A stretch of DNA of 34,145 nucleotides from an uncultured Spirochaetales bacterium (GCA_934271365.1 CAKQRI010000020.1:1-34145), one strand, 5' to 3'; positions 16,841 to 25,250 are shown, numbered from the stretch's first letter. Numbers and translations are program-made. The notes: a model not told the origin generated them from the sequence alone.

Positions 16841-17010
16841 TGAACTTCTTGATTGATATGTGCATGAACGGAAATGCACTTTACTCGGGACATGCAGATC
16901 ATTCTGAAACTGAAAGAGAGTTCTGTATATCCTTTTTCTATTCATAATCTCTATTACATATCAAATTTCATAGAGAGCTTTTTTGTTGGCTGAATGAATC
17001 TGATGTTTTT

Positions 17011-17074
17011 TATTGGAATTCTAATAAAAGATAATTGATTTCTTTATTTTATATGATAGAATTCAAATAGAATT
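17011..17074 (+). promoter_or_regulatory. Cassette promoter with TAGAATT repeats
   Basis: TTGATT (17035-17040) and TAGAAT (17057-17062), 16 nt apart, form a plausible promoter. The heptamer TAGAATT occurs at 17057-17063 on the -10 box and again at 17068-17074, 11 bp later. Its inverse AATTCTA is at 17017-17023 inside a near-palindrome (17011-17026). This spacing suits repressor binding to one face of the helix. AAAGGAGG follows as the ribosome site. Confidence 0.45.
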
Positions 17075-17088
17075 AAAGGAGGAATGCA

Positions 17089-17424
17089 ATGGATTATGAT
17101 AAAATTATAATTGAAATGCTATCAAGAATACAGAAATTGGAAGAAGAAGTAGAGAAACTGAAAGGAGCAGATTCTAAGGAAAAGAAAGTCACAATGACAG
17201 ACATCCGAGAATTTATAGAGGAAATGAAGAAGGATGCAATTAGGTCCGGCGAAAGCTCTTTGGAAATCAGAGCTAGCGAAATACATAAAGCAATGGGATT
17301 AAAGCAACGTTTTCCAATGGTTTGCAATGCAATGAGGCAGTGCATGGGAAATAATGATTACATAATCCATGAGACTGCAAGTGGAAACTCTTCAAGCTTC
17401 TCTGTCTGCTACCGATTAAGATAA
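17089..17424 (+). CDS. Coiled-coil plus winged-helix-like small protein
   Basis: 111 aa, no family recognised with certainty. Residues 3-28 form a short coiled coil (IIIEMLSRIQKLEEEVEKLKG). Residues 40-111 have a winged-helix pattern: a helix at DIREFIEEM, then ASEIHKAMGLKQRF and PMVCNAMRQCM as a possible helix-turn-helix, then a basic-ended two-strand wing (YIIHETASG...SFSVCYRLR). It is the first gene of a four-gene cassette, 12 nt before the DUF3990-like gene, with a strong AAAGGAGG site. A role as DNA-binding autoregulator, possibly also antitoxin, is inference from size, fold pattern and the repeats upstream. Confidence 0.5.
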   Translation: MDYDKIIIEMLSRIQKLEEEVEKLKGADSKEKKVTMTDIREFIEEMKKDAIRSGESSLEIRASEIHKAMGLKQRFPMVCNAMRQCMGNNDYIIHETASGNSSSFSVCYRLR

Positions 17425-17436
17425 GGAAGAAAACTG

Positions 17437-18084
17437 ATGCCTGAGATAATCTTATATCAAGGATCTCCTAATAAGAAGATTATACCTACATATGGAAAAG
17501 GCGAAGACCGTCATGATTATGGGAATGGCTTCTATTTGACTGAGGATCTTGAACTTGCAAAAGAATGGGCAGTATGCAGCCCGAAAGAGCAGAATGGATG
17601 GGTTCATAAATACACTCTTGAGTTAGGATTGCTAAATGTAGTCGATTTTCAGTCCTTTGGGATTCTTGCGTGGCTTGCCGAATTGATGAAGCATAGAGAT
17701 GCTTCTGATTCAAAACGATATAAAGTCCTGTCTAAAAGATTTATCCAGAAATATGGTATTGATACGAGTTCCTATGATGTTATAAAAGGCTGGAGGGCAG
17801 ATGCCTCTTATTTCTATATTGCCAAGGAGTTTGTCAGAGATAATATAGATGTTGATATCCTTCCGGAACTTTTATCATTAGGTGGACTTGGAATACAGTA
17901 TTGTATAAAATCTGAGCTTGCATATTCACAGCTCAGGGAAATTGAAAGTGAGATTATGCCAGTAAGTTATTATGAGTATAATCATCTATATTGCTCTAGG
18001 GATATCTCAGCTAGAGATAGAATGCGAGAGATGATAAATTCTGATTATAATAAAGTAATAAATGTTTTCAGCACGTTGATTTGA
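17437..18084 (+). CDS. DUF3990-type ADP-ribosyltransferase-like protein
   Basis: 215 aa. The N-terminus ILYQGSPNKK...YGNGFYLTEDLELAKEWA follows the ADP-ribosyltransferase plan seen in DUF3990 proteins: a beta-1 Y-(H/Q)-G-S motif, here with Gln in place of the frequent His, then G-x-G-F-Y-L-T around the second motif. VIKGWRADASYFYIAKEF (about 113-130) and GLGIQYCIKSELA (about 147-159) match the later conserved blocks. The predicted reaction is transfer of ADP-ribose from NAD+ to an unknown target. No signal peptide, so it is cytoplasmic. It sits between a possible regulator and two genes overlapping in sequence, the last NADAR-like, which suggests a modification/removal pair. The family assignment is from memory of motifs. 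Confidence 0.65.
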   Translation: MPEIILYQGSPNKKIIPTYGKGEDRHDYGNGFYLTEDLELAKEWAVCSPKEQNGWVHKYTLELGLLNVVDFQSFGILAWLAELMKHRDASDSKRYKVLSKRFIQKYGIDTSSYDVIKGWRADASYFYIAKEFVRDNIDVDILPELLSLGGLGIQYCIKSELAYSQLREIESEIMPVSYYEYNHLYCSRDISARDRMREMINSDYNKVINVFSTLI

Positions 18085-18095
18085 TGGAGATTGTT

Positions 18096-18512
18096 ATGAT
18101 TCCATATCCAAAATCTTATCTAGAAGATGTAATAGAAGCACAAGGAAAGCTATTTGATTTCATTTCTTACTCTTTCCCAGATAAAGACACAGATGCTTTC
18201 ATTACTGCTTATATGAAGAGCCATCTTAGAAAATCCATCGATGAAGGGCAGGCTTATGTATGCACTATGAGTGCTGTTGAGCTATGGGATTATTATAAGA
18301 ATACAGAAACTCCTGTACTTGAAGATGGAAATGCAATCAAAGGATTTCTACCAGACTGGATTGGTGAATTCTATGCTTATTACCAATGGTATTACAAGAT
18401 GCCTAGTTCTGTCGTTGTAGATAAGATTCCTGTAACTTTTCTTGAAAAGGCATATTATGGCCTGCATGATCTGGAACTTAATCTGGCTGTGAAGAAGGTT
18501 GGAAAGCTATGA
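18096..18512 (+). CDS. Conserved hypothetical protein of the DUF3990/NADAR cassette
   Basis: 138 aa, no domain recognised. It is mostly helical and aromatic-rich, with a run near LPDWIGEFYAYYQWYYKMPSS (about residues 87-107) and a C-terminal helix AYYGLHDLELNLAVKKVG. There is no signal peptide. I chose the ATG at 18096 because GGAGA lies 5 nt upstream. The alternatives are ATG 18084, which overlaps the previous stop as TGATG, and TTG 18081. Its stop overlaps the NADAR start as ATGA, so the cassette is translationally coupled. Its position between an ADP-ribosyltransferase-like and an ADP-ribose glycosidase-like gene suggests a partner or antitoxin role, unproven. Confidence 0.65.
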   Translation: MIPYPKSYLEDVIEAQGKLFDFISYSFPDKDTDAFITAYMKSHLRKSIDEGQAYVCTMSAVELWDYYKNTETPVLEDGNAIKGFLPDWIGEFYAYYQWYYKMPSSVVVDKIPVTFLEKAYYGLHDLELNLAVKKVGKL

Positions 18513-18994
18513 ATGAAGTTGTCTGCTTCCATAATCCAGATGAGGATAATGGATATCTGAGCAATTGGCATATATCCCATTTTTCATATAGAGGAATCAA
18601 GTATTCATCAATGGAGCAGTATATGATGCATCAGAAAGCACTTTGCTTCAAAGATCAGAGAATTGCAGCTTTGATTATGAAAACAGATGATGTGAAGTAC
18701 ATAAAAGAGCTTGGACGCAAAGTGCAGCCTTTTGATGATTTAACCTGGAATGGTGTACGGCAGATCATTATATATAATGGTCTCATTCAGAAGTTCTTTC
18801 AGAATCCAGATCTGAAAAAATTGCTGCTAGAAACAGAAGATTCAATTCTTGCAGAGTGTGCTGTGAATGATAGAATATGGGGAATCGGCTTATCCATGCA
18901 TGATGATGACCGTCTTAATCCTGCTAAATGGAATGGCCAGAATCTTTTAGGCTATGCACTTATGATGGCAAGAGAACATCTCAGATGTATTTAG
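18509..18994 (+). CDS. NADAR family protein (YbiA-like ADP-ribose glycosidase)
   Basis: 161 aa, the usual NADAR length. Conserved blocks appear in order: GYLSNWHISHFSYRGIKYSSMEQYMMHQKAL (about 15-45), TWNGVRQIIIYNGLIQKFFQNPDLKKLLLETED (about 78-110), and DRIWGIGLSMHDDDRLNPAKWNGQNLLG (about 119-147). The Glu of SMEQYM and the WGIGL...W.GQNLLG motifs are those of E. coli YbiA/NADAR. Characterised relatives cleave N-glycosidic bonds to ribose, and some remove ADP-ribose from guanine bases modified by DarT1-type toxins. It starts with an ATGA overlap and its 3' end overlaps the convergent UvrA-like gene by 14 nt. Confidence 0.85.
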   Translation: MNEVVCFHNPDEDNGYLSNWHISHFSYRGIKYSSMEQYMMHQKALCFKDQRIAALIMKTDDVKYIKELGRKVQPFDDLTWNGVRQIIIYNGLIQKFFQNPDLKKLLLETEDSILAECAVNDRIWGIGLSMHDDDRLNPAKWNGQNLLGYALMMAREHLRCI

Positions 18995-21449
18995 CTGTAA
19001 TGCTGCTCTTGTTCTTCTTTATCTCTTCCGGCGTTCCTTCTGCAACAATCATCCCTCCTTCGTTTCCGCCTCCTGGGCCCATGTCGATTATGTAATCAGC
19101 ATTTCTGATGATATCAAGATCATGCTCGATTACGATTACCGTTGCACCTGCTTTTATAAGTGTGTCAAAGACAGTGATTAGATTCTGCACGTCAAGTGGA
19201 TGTAGCCCGATTGAAGGTTCATCGAATATGAATAGTGAGCCTTTCTGGCTTCTTCCCATCTCGCTTGCTAGTTTAAGCCTCTGGGCTTCTCCTCCAGAGA
19301 GTCCAGGAGTTTCTTCTCCGAGCTTCAGGTAGCCTAGACCAAGGCTTTCAAGAATCCTTAGCCTGTCTTTTATTGATTTTGGTAAATCTGATTTTTCCAG
19401 AGCGTGTTTTACATCCATATCCATGAATTCCGGCATGGAAAGCCCTGCATAATGTATATTGCAGGATTCTTTGCTGTATCTTGAGCCATGGCATGCAGGG
19501 CATGGGATATCAACATCAGGAAGGAATTGCACATCAAGACTTATTTCTCCTGTTCCATCACATGTAGGACATCTGAGCCGTCCGGTATTATACGAGAAGT
19601 CGCCTGCTTTATAGCCTCCAGCTTTAGCTTCTGGAGTTCTTGCAAATGCCTTTCTTAGCTCATCATGGATACTTGCATAAGTTGCTACTGTTGATCTGAC
19701 ATTAATTCCTATTGGAGTTGCATCAATCAGCTTGACCTGATTTATATCTCCTCTGCTTATTGCTTTCACATGGGAAGGAAGCTTCTCTCCTCTAATTGAT
19801 GCCTCAAGTGCAGGAATCAGGCTTTCGAGTATAAGTGTTGTCTTACCTGATCCTGATACACCTGTGACAGCAGTCAGGCGTCCAATTGGTATGTCTGCTT
19901 TAAGCGGTTTCACTGTGTGGATTGCATCAGTTAATAAAGAGATTTTCCCCTGGGAGAAAACATCCTCTTCTTTTATGCTCGATCTTATTCTTTTGGGCAT
20001 TTCCTTCAGGAATTTTCCTATAACAGATGAACTGCAGCTCTCAATCTGGCTGATAGTTCCTTCTGCGATGATTCTTCCTCCGTTCTCTCCTGCCTCTGGA
20101 CCGAGCTCTATAAGCCAGTCAGATTTCCTTAAGAGCTCTGTATCATGATCTACAAGGATTACTGAGTTGCCATCATCAATCATATCACGCATAACATCAT
20201 ATAACCCTTTCTGATTCGCTGGATGAAGTCCGATTGAAGGCTCATCCAGAACATAGAGAGCTCCTGTTGTTCTGTTCCTCACGGCTCTTGAAAGCTGCAT
20301 CCTCTGCCTTTCTCCGGTAGAGAGGGTAGAAGATGTTCTATCTAATGAGAGATACCCCAGCCCAAGATCAATTAGCCTTCCTGCAGAACTGAGAAATGCA
20401 TCGATTATGCTTTCAGCCATTGCCCTCATTTCATCTGGAAAGCTAGATGGGATTGCTTTGACCCATTTTATGAGATCAGATAGAGCAAGCTTGCAGATAT
20501 CCTCTAGGTTTTTTCCCATAATTCTAGGTTCCCTGGCTTTCTCGCTGAGCCTGGACCCATGGCATTCTGGACATATATCCTGTTTCAGGAATCTCTCGAC
20601 TCTTTTCATTCCCTGCTCATCTCTGACTTTGGAGAGTGCATTCTCTACAGTGTAAACAGCATTGTAGTATGTGAAATCCAGTTCTCCTGTCTGGTTGGTT
20701 TTCTTTGCTTTATATAGAATATGCTTTTTCTCTGCAGGTCCATGATAGACAATGTCTTTCTCTTTGTCTGAAAGGTCTTTGAATGGAATATCTGTCCTGA
20801 CTCCCATCTCTCTGCATACATCAGTCATCAGTGACCACATGAGAGAATTCCATGGAGCCACAGCGCCTTGATCTATTGATAGTGTCTCATCTGGAACCAG
20901 CGTTGAGATATCCACGCTTTTGATTATGCCCGTTCCTCCGCACCTTCTGCATGCGCCGCTGCTATTGAAGCTCAGATCCTCTGCAGACTGGGCATAGAAG
21001 CTTACGCCGCATTCTGGGCATGTAAGCGGAAGGCCTGCTGCAACATTCATTGATGGCATTACATAGTGGCCATTAGGGCATTTATGGGAAGCCAGTCTTG
21101 AGAACATCAGCCTTATTGAGTTCAGCAGTTCTGTGCCTGTTCCGAATGTGCTTCTGATCCCTGGCACTCCAGGTCTCTGATGAAGTGCTAGTGCAGGTGG
21201 GATGTATAATACTTCATCTACATCTGCTCTTGCTGCTTCTGTCATTCTTCGTCTTGTATATGTGGAAAGAGACTCAAGATAACGTCTGGAGCCTTCTGAA
21301 TAGAGTATTCCAAGTGCAAGGGAGGATTTCCCAGATCCTGATACGCCTGCAATTGCGACAAGCTTATTCAGAGGAATCTCAACGTCAATATTCTTTAGAT
21401 TATGTACACGCCCTCCATGTACTATTATTCTGTCTGCCATGGTAAGCAA
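18981..21449 (-). CDS. Short UvrA paralogue (UvrA2-like ABC ATPase)
   Basis: 822 aa against about 940 for canonical UvrA. Two ABC modules are present: Walker A GVSGSGKSS (about 35-43) with signature LSTGERQRMQLS, then GVSGSGKTT with LSGGEAQRLKLA. Zinc-type Cys clusters are visible (CPECG...CRRCGGTG, CPECHGSR, CPTCDGTG...CPACHGSR). After the segment SIRLMFSRLASHKCPNGH the chain goes to LPLTCPECG within about 20 residues, so the UvrB-binding domain (about 100 aa in UvrA) is missing. Such paralogues occur with DNA-damage tolerance or drug-resistance roles. TTG 21449 is kept because AAAGGA lies 6 nt upstream; ATG 21440 is the alternative. Confidence 0.85.
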   Translation of the reverse strand: MLTMADRIIVHGGRVHNLKNIDVEIPLNKLVAIAGVSGSGKSSLALGILYSEGSRRYLESLSTYTRRRMTEAARADVDEVLYIPPALALHQRPGVPGIRSTFGTGTELLNSIRLMFSRLASHKCPNGHYVMPSMNVAAGLPLTCPECGVSFYAQSAEDLSFNSSGACRRCGGTGIIKSVDISTLVPDETLSIDQGAVAPWNSLMWSLMTDVCREMGVRTDIPFKDLSDKEKDIVYHGPAEKKHILYKAKKTNQTGELDFTYYNAVYTVENALSKVRDEQGMKRVERFLKQDICPECHGSRLSEKAREPRIMGKNLEDICKLALSDLIKWVKAIPSSFPDEMRAMAESIIDAFLSSAGRLIDLGLGYLSLDRTSSTLSTGERQRMQLSRAVRNRTTGALYVLDEPSIGLHPANQKGLYDVMRDMIDDGNSVILVDHDTELLRKSDWLIELGPEAGENGGRIIAEGTISQIESCSSSVIGKFLKEMPKRIRSSIKEEDVFSQGKISLLTDAIHTVKPLKADIPIGRLTAVTGVSGSGKTTLILESLIPALEASIRGEKLPSHVKAISRGDINQVKLIDATPIGINVRSTVATYASIHDELRKAFARTPEAKAGGYKAGDFSYNTGRLRCPTCDGTGEISLDVQFLPDVDIPCPACHGSRYSKESCNIHYAGLSMPEFMDMDVKHALEKSDLPKSIKDRLRILESLGLGYLKLGEETPGLSGGEAQRLKLASEMGRSQKGSLFIFDEPSIGLHPLDVQNLITVFDTLIKAGATVIVIEHDLDIIRNADYIIDMGPGGGNEGGMIVAEGTPEEIKKNKSSITAKYI

Positions 21450-21520
21450 TAATTTCCTTTAATAGCATATTTATGTCAATTGAGAATAGGCATGATATCT
21501 GATCAGCTTTGTGTTCTGAG

Positions 21521-21550
21521 AAAAAAAAGATCCCATTGAAACATGGGACC
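21521..21550 (-). terminator. Terminator of the sugar-importer operon
   Basis: On the minus strand, GG-TCCCAT (to 21543) pairs with ATGGGA (21536-21531) across a 6-nt loop, followed by eight T (21528-21521). It lies 20 nt beyond the last gene of the operon. Confidence 0.85.
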
Positions 21551-21570
21551 CTTTGAGAGAAAGGATTCAA

Positions 21571-22197
21571 TCAGTACTGCCAGCTGTTGTATTCAAATGG
21601 CTTGACGTCACTCTTTCCTTCATCTTTCTCTTCATTCTTGCAGTATTCAAGGTAATCATTGTAGATTTTCTTGATATCCTCACCTTCAAGCTGAGGAATT
21701 ACCTTTGATGCCTCTGTTAGGAAGTGAAGCTCATCTCTTCCCATTTCCCTGCCTTTTCTTGTGTGGAGGTCATAAGCATAATCAGGTACTTCTGCTCCTC
21801 TTCCATGTGCAAAGTCCTTGATCAGCATATTCTTGACATTATCACTGGATCTTTCCTTCTTCTGACGGCATAGATAGCGGATTGCATGAACAAAGAACAT
21901 AGGTCTATCGCCATCGTTATATAAGAATTCCTTTCTGATGCAGTTCAGTGTGTAGATAAGCTCTGGGGCATGGACATCTCCGAATCCGATATCTTCTACG
22001 CTGATAGCTAAAAGACGTCTCCACATCTTGTCCTCGAACTGTGGGGATGTGATGTACATCTCGTAAGCAGCAGCCAGAGCATTATGCTCTAAGCCTCTTC
22101 TTATTGATTTCTGCAGCATTGAGATGATCTCATCTCCGCTGATTCCGTTTCTTGTTGTAACTGATGCCCATGGATCATATGACATGAATTCGCTCAT
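21571..22197 (-). CDS. RarA/MgsA C-terminal-domain-like protein, copy B
   Basis: 208 aa. The core GDEIISMLQKSIRRGLEHNALAAAYEMYI and MWRRLLAISVEDIGFGD (about residues 20-72) resembles the C-terminal tetramerisation region of the clamp-loader-like ATPase RarA/MgsA, where sequences like SAFHKSIRGSD..AALYWLARML and ARRLVRIASEDVGLAD occur. No Walker motifs are present, so the ATPase part is absent. VHAIRYLCRQKKERSSDNVKN and the D-L-H-T-R-K-G-R motif are shared with copy A. It is the last gene of the operon, 8 nt after the permease. Function is unknown; a role tied to the imported sugar is suggested only by context. Confidence 0.65.
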   Translation of the reverse strand: MSEFMSYDPWASVTTRNGISGDEIISMLQKSIRRGLEHNALAAAYEMYITSPQFEDKMWRRLLAISVEDIGFGDVHAPELIYTLNCIRKEFLYNDGDRPMFFVHAIRYLCRQKKERSSDNVKNMLIKDFAHGRGAEVPDYAYDLHTRKGREMGRDELHFLTEASKVIPQLEGEDIKKIYNDYLEYCKNEEKDEGKSDVKPFEYNSWQY

Positions 22198-22205
22198 TTA
22201 AAACC

Positions 22206-23033
22206 TTATCCTTTGATGCCTGATGATGAAACACCGGCAACGAAATATTTCTGAGTTGCTATGAATAGGATGATTACAGGAATGATGGCCATTCCAGCTC
22301 CTGCAAGCTGGACTGGAATATTAGCTCCGCCTCTTTCCTGGAAGAATCTCAGAGCTGGTGTGATCAGCTGATGGGAGATTGTGCTGATGAAGAGATATGG
22401 ATCTAGGAAGTTATTCCATATATTTATGAAGCTGAAGAGAATAGCAGTTGCAATTGATGGGCCAGAGAGCGGGATGAAAATCACTCCAAGGATTCTGAGA
22501 TTTCCAGCTCCATCGATTCTTGCAGCTTCTGTAAAGTCCTCAGGAATAGATCTGAAGAACTCAGTCAGAAGCATGAGATAGAATACTTCGCTGATTTCAG
22601 GAAGTATTATTACCCACATAGAATCAAGTAGGTGAAGTGATTTGAAATATAGATATCTAGGAACCATTGTAGTCTCACCAGGTACCATCATTGTTGCAAG
22701 CAGTATTGCCATGATAAGCCTGCTGCCTCTGAACTTCATTCTTGCAAATGCATAAGCTGCTGGAATTGTGACAAGCAGACGGAATATGATTGTGATTACA
22801 ACGGTAAGTATCGTATTTCCATACCACTGGAAGAAGTTCTCATGGCCAAGCACCTGTGCATAGTTCCTGAGAGTCGGCTTGATGATTGCGAAGATCGGCT
22901 TATATGTATCACCTGATGTTCTGAATGATATCACTATCATCATTATGAATGGCAGAAGCATCAGAATGCCGAGAACCCACATGAGGACCGTGAAGATAAC
23001 TCCTGAATTCTTTTCGTTTATCGTCTTTCCCAT
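22206..23033 (-). CDS. Sugar ABC transporter permease (MalG-like, CUT1)
   Basis: 275 aa with six predicted membrane segments, starting at residues 11-34. The EAA motif EDFTEAARIDGAGNLRILGVIFIPLSGP (about 155-182) and the C-terminal QKYFVAGVSSSGIKG are typical of MalG/CUT1 inner-membrane subunits; the end matches the common FVxGLxxGAVKG pattern. It overlaps the preceding permease by 16 nt, so the two are translated together. No ATPase (MsmX/MalK) is encoded in this operon, so it probably uses a shared one encoded elsewhere. Confidence 0.9.
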   Translation of the reverse strand: MGKTINEKNSGVIFTVLMWVLGILMLLPFIMMIVISFRTSGDTYKPIFAIIKPTLRNYAQVLGHENFFQWYGNTILTVVITIIFRLLVTIPAAYAFARMKFRGSRLIMAILLATMMVPGETTMVPRYLYFKSLHLLDSMWVIILPEISEVFYLMLLTEFFRSIPEDFTEAARIDGAGNLRILGVIFIPLSGPSIATAILFSFINIWNNFLDPYLFISTISHQLITPALRFFQERGGANIPVQLAGAGMAIIPVIILFIATQKYFVAGVSSSGIKG

Positions 23034-23911
23034 GATGTCCTCACTTTTGTGAATATCTTATTTACTGCGATTATTATGAGTGTGAATATCACTCCCTCTG
23101 CTGATGCGATTCCGAATTTCATATATGTGAAAGCATCTTCATAGATCTGGAAAGATAGTGTTCTGGAACTTGTACCAGGGCCACCGTCTGTAAGACCTAC
23201 GATTGCTGTATAGCTCTTGAATGAATTGATTATTGTAATTGTCAGAAGCATGAAGAGAGTAGGCATGAGCATAGGTGTGACCACATATCTCAGCCTCTGG
23301 AGGAATGTTGCACCTTCTATCTCTGCAACTTCATATAAATCATTTGGGATGTCCTGCATAGCAGCAAGGACAGTAATGATATTGAATGCAAGTGCAACCC
23401 AGCCACCGATCACCGCAGCTGTTGGAAGTGCCATTGTTGGACTTGAGAGCCATTTAGGCCCAGCTGTTCCGAATAGCCTGAATATTGCATTCACAGGTCC
23501 TTTTGTTGGATTTAATAGGTATTTGAATACAATGCCTACTGCAATCATGTTTGTTACATATGGCATGTAGAACATTGTTCTTACAACTGTTCTTCCCTTG
23601 AACTTCCTGTTGAAGAGCACTCCGAAGAGATAGCCGAAGAACATGACGAAGACAGTATATACAGCAGCAAAGATGAACGTATGTCCAAGTGTCTGCCAGA
23701 AAGTAGGGCTTTTCAGAACCTTGACGTAGTTCTGAAAACCCACAAATGTTGTAGAGGTAAGTTTCCTGACTGAATTGCGGTCTATAAAGCTGACACAGAA
23801 TCCATAAATCATCGGATAGAGCTTGAAAACAGCAAACATCAGGACGAACGGCAGAATGAAAAGATATGCTATATTCTCATTCTTTTTGCGTCTCATTCCA
23901 TTCCTGGCCAT
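23018..23911 (-). CDS. Sugar ABC transporter permease (MalF-like, CUT1)
   Basis: 297 aa. A basic N-terminus (MARNGMRRKKNEN) is followed by six membrane segments, with the CUT1 pattern YLFILPFVLMFAVFKLYPMIYGF in the first. The EAA loop is DLYEVAEIEGATFLQRLRYVVTPMLMP (about 193-219). TDGGPGTSSRTLSFQIYEDAF near 245 is a MalF/UgpA-type hallmark. It heterodimerises with the MalG-like product. It lies 22 nt after the binding-protein gene and has a clear AGGAGG ribosome site. Confidence 0.9.
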   Translation of the reverse strand: MARNGMRRKKNENIAYLFILPFVLMFAVFKLYPMIYGFCVSFIDRNSVRKLTSTTFVGFQNYVKVLKSPTFWQTLGHTFIFAAVYTVFVMFFGYLFGVLFNRKFKGRTVVRTMFYMPYVTNMIAVGIVFKYLLNPTKGPVNAIFRLFGTAGPKWLSSPTMALPTAAVIGGWVALAFNIITVLAAMQDIPNDLYEVAEIEGATFLQRLRYVVTPMLMPTLFMLLTITIINSFKSYTAIVGLTDGGPGTSSRTLSFQIYEDAFTYMKFGIASAEGVIFTLIIIAVNKIFTKVRTSWERR

Positions 23912-23933
23912 AAAATTAACTTACCTCCTCGTG

Positions 23934-25250
23934 TTACTGAACGTTAGCAATAGCTTCGTTTACACGTGATACGATGTTCTTGATTGTTGTCTCAAGAGAC
24001 TGCAGGTTCAGGCAGTAAGCCTCAATTTCTGCGTTTGCAATTCTGTTGTATTCATCAGCTGCAGTTCCGATTATATCACTCTGAGCAACACCCATTCCAG
24101 TGTTCATGAAGTTCTGATAGAGGTCATCAACTGTAACCTGTCCATGAGATGCATCAGCAATTGATGAGAATACCTTGTTCTGCTCTTCTGCAGAGAGAGA
24201 AGCGAGAGCTGGAATCTGTCCCTCGTACTTCCACTGGTTCTGTCCAAGCCAGAGAACGTACTCAAGAGCTTCATCTGGATGAGCTGCATTCTTGTTTACA
24301 GAATAATAACCCATAGATACGAAGTTGTTGTTTCCATCTTCAGAGCTGCATCTAGGAGTAGGAGCTACACCGTAATCCCAGTCTTTTGGATAGTCTGTCT
24401 GGCTGTTGAGAAGTCTTGTGAACCAGTTGCCCTGTACAAACATAGCAAGATGGTCACCTGCCATAGCATAGTAGTTCCATGAAACGTTCTCGTTCTTAAT
24501 CTCTGATACAGGAAGCTGGATTCCCTCATCTCCGAGTTCCTTGTACCACTTGATTGCTTCAGCGAATGCTGGATCATCAAAGTTACATGTTCCATCTTCT
24601 TTATAGAGAGGGATATTTCTCTGCTTAGCCTGGATGATTGTCCATGGGTTCTCAGCATTCATGAAAGATCCATAGATTCCATTAGCTTTGTCTGTGACCT
24701 TTCTAGCTGTCTCAACATAATCATCCCATGTCCATGGGCCTTCTGGATAAGCAACGCCTGCTTTGTCGAAGAGAGCCTTGTTATAGAAGACACAGTATAC
24801 TTCCTGCTTGTAAGGAACAGCATAGAAGTGACCATCATCGCTGTATGGAAGATAATTTCCCCAGACTGCTTTTGCATCTACTCCCTTCTTTGCTACAAGC
24901 TCATCAAGAGCTGCAAAGTAGCCTGCATCCGCTCTGTCATAGTAGAACTTAGGTCCAAGTGATGGTACAACGTCGATTGAGCTACCTGCTAGGAGGTCGA
25001 TGTTTACCTTAGCATCATGGTCTGCATCATTACCCGGAGTAGGCTGTACATCAACATGGATTCCAGTCTCAGCTTCGAATGCAGCATTCATTTCCTTGAA
25101 CCATGTCTCGTTGACATAGCTTGCGCGGCAGACAACTGTCACTGTGCGTGTATCGCTTTTCTTTGCAGATGCGCTCTCCTGAGTTCCGCCGGCAAACAGC
25201 GCAGAGCATACAAGAGAAACAACAAGTAAAAGTGAAATCAGCTTTTTCAT
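23934..25250 (-). CDS. Sugar ABC transporter substrate-binding protein (SBP_bac_1)
   Basis: 438 aa. The signal peptide (about 1-21) ends SALFAGGTQESASA with no lipobox cysteine immediately before the mature region; Cys16 is within the hydrophobic core. Class-1 binding-protein features include FEAETGIHVDVQPTPG near 58, a hinge region YAVPYKQEVYCVFYNKALFDKAGV near 142, and PWTWDDYVETARKVTD. It supplies substrate to the two permeases downstream. The substrate is probably an oligosaccharide or uronate oligomer, judged only from the nearby sugar-acid genes. Confidence 0.85.
   Translation of the reverse strand: MKKLISLLLVVSLVCSALFAGGTQESASAKKSDTRTVTVVCRASYVNETWFKEMNAAFEAETGIHVDVQPTPGNDADHDAKVNIDLLAGSSIDVVPSLGPKFYYDRADAGYFAALDELVAKKGVDAKAVWGNYLPYSDDGHFYAVPYKQEVYCVFYNKALFDKAGVAYPEGPWTWDDYVETARKVTDKANGIYGSFMNAENPWTIIQAKQRNIPLYKEDGTCNFDDPAFAEAIKWYKELGDEGIQLPVSEIKNENVSWNYYAMAGDHLAMFVQGNWFTRLLNSQTDYPKDWDYGVAPTPRCSSEDGNNNFVSMGYYSVNKNAAHPDEALEYVLWLGQNQWKYEGQIPALASLSAEEQNKVFSSIADASHGQVTVDDLYQNFMNTGMGVAQSDIIGTAADEYNRIANAEIEAYCLNLQSLETTIKNIVSRVNEAIANVQ

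Noticed and set aside
18081..18095. TTG/ATG starts for the 138-aa cassette protein
   Set aside because: They lack a ribosome site, while ATG 18096 has GGAGA at proper spacing; they remain possible through coupling.
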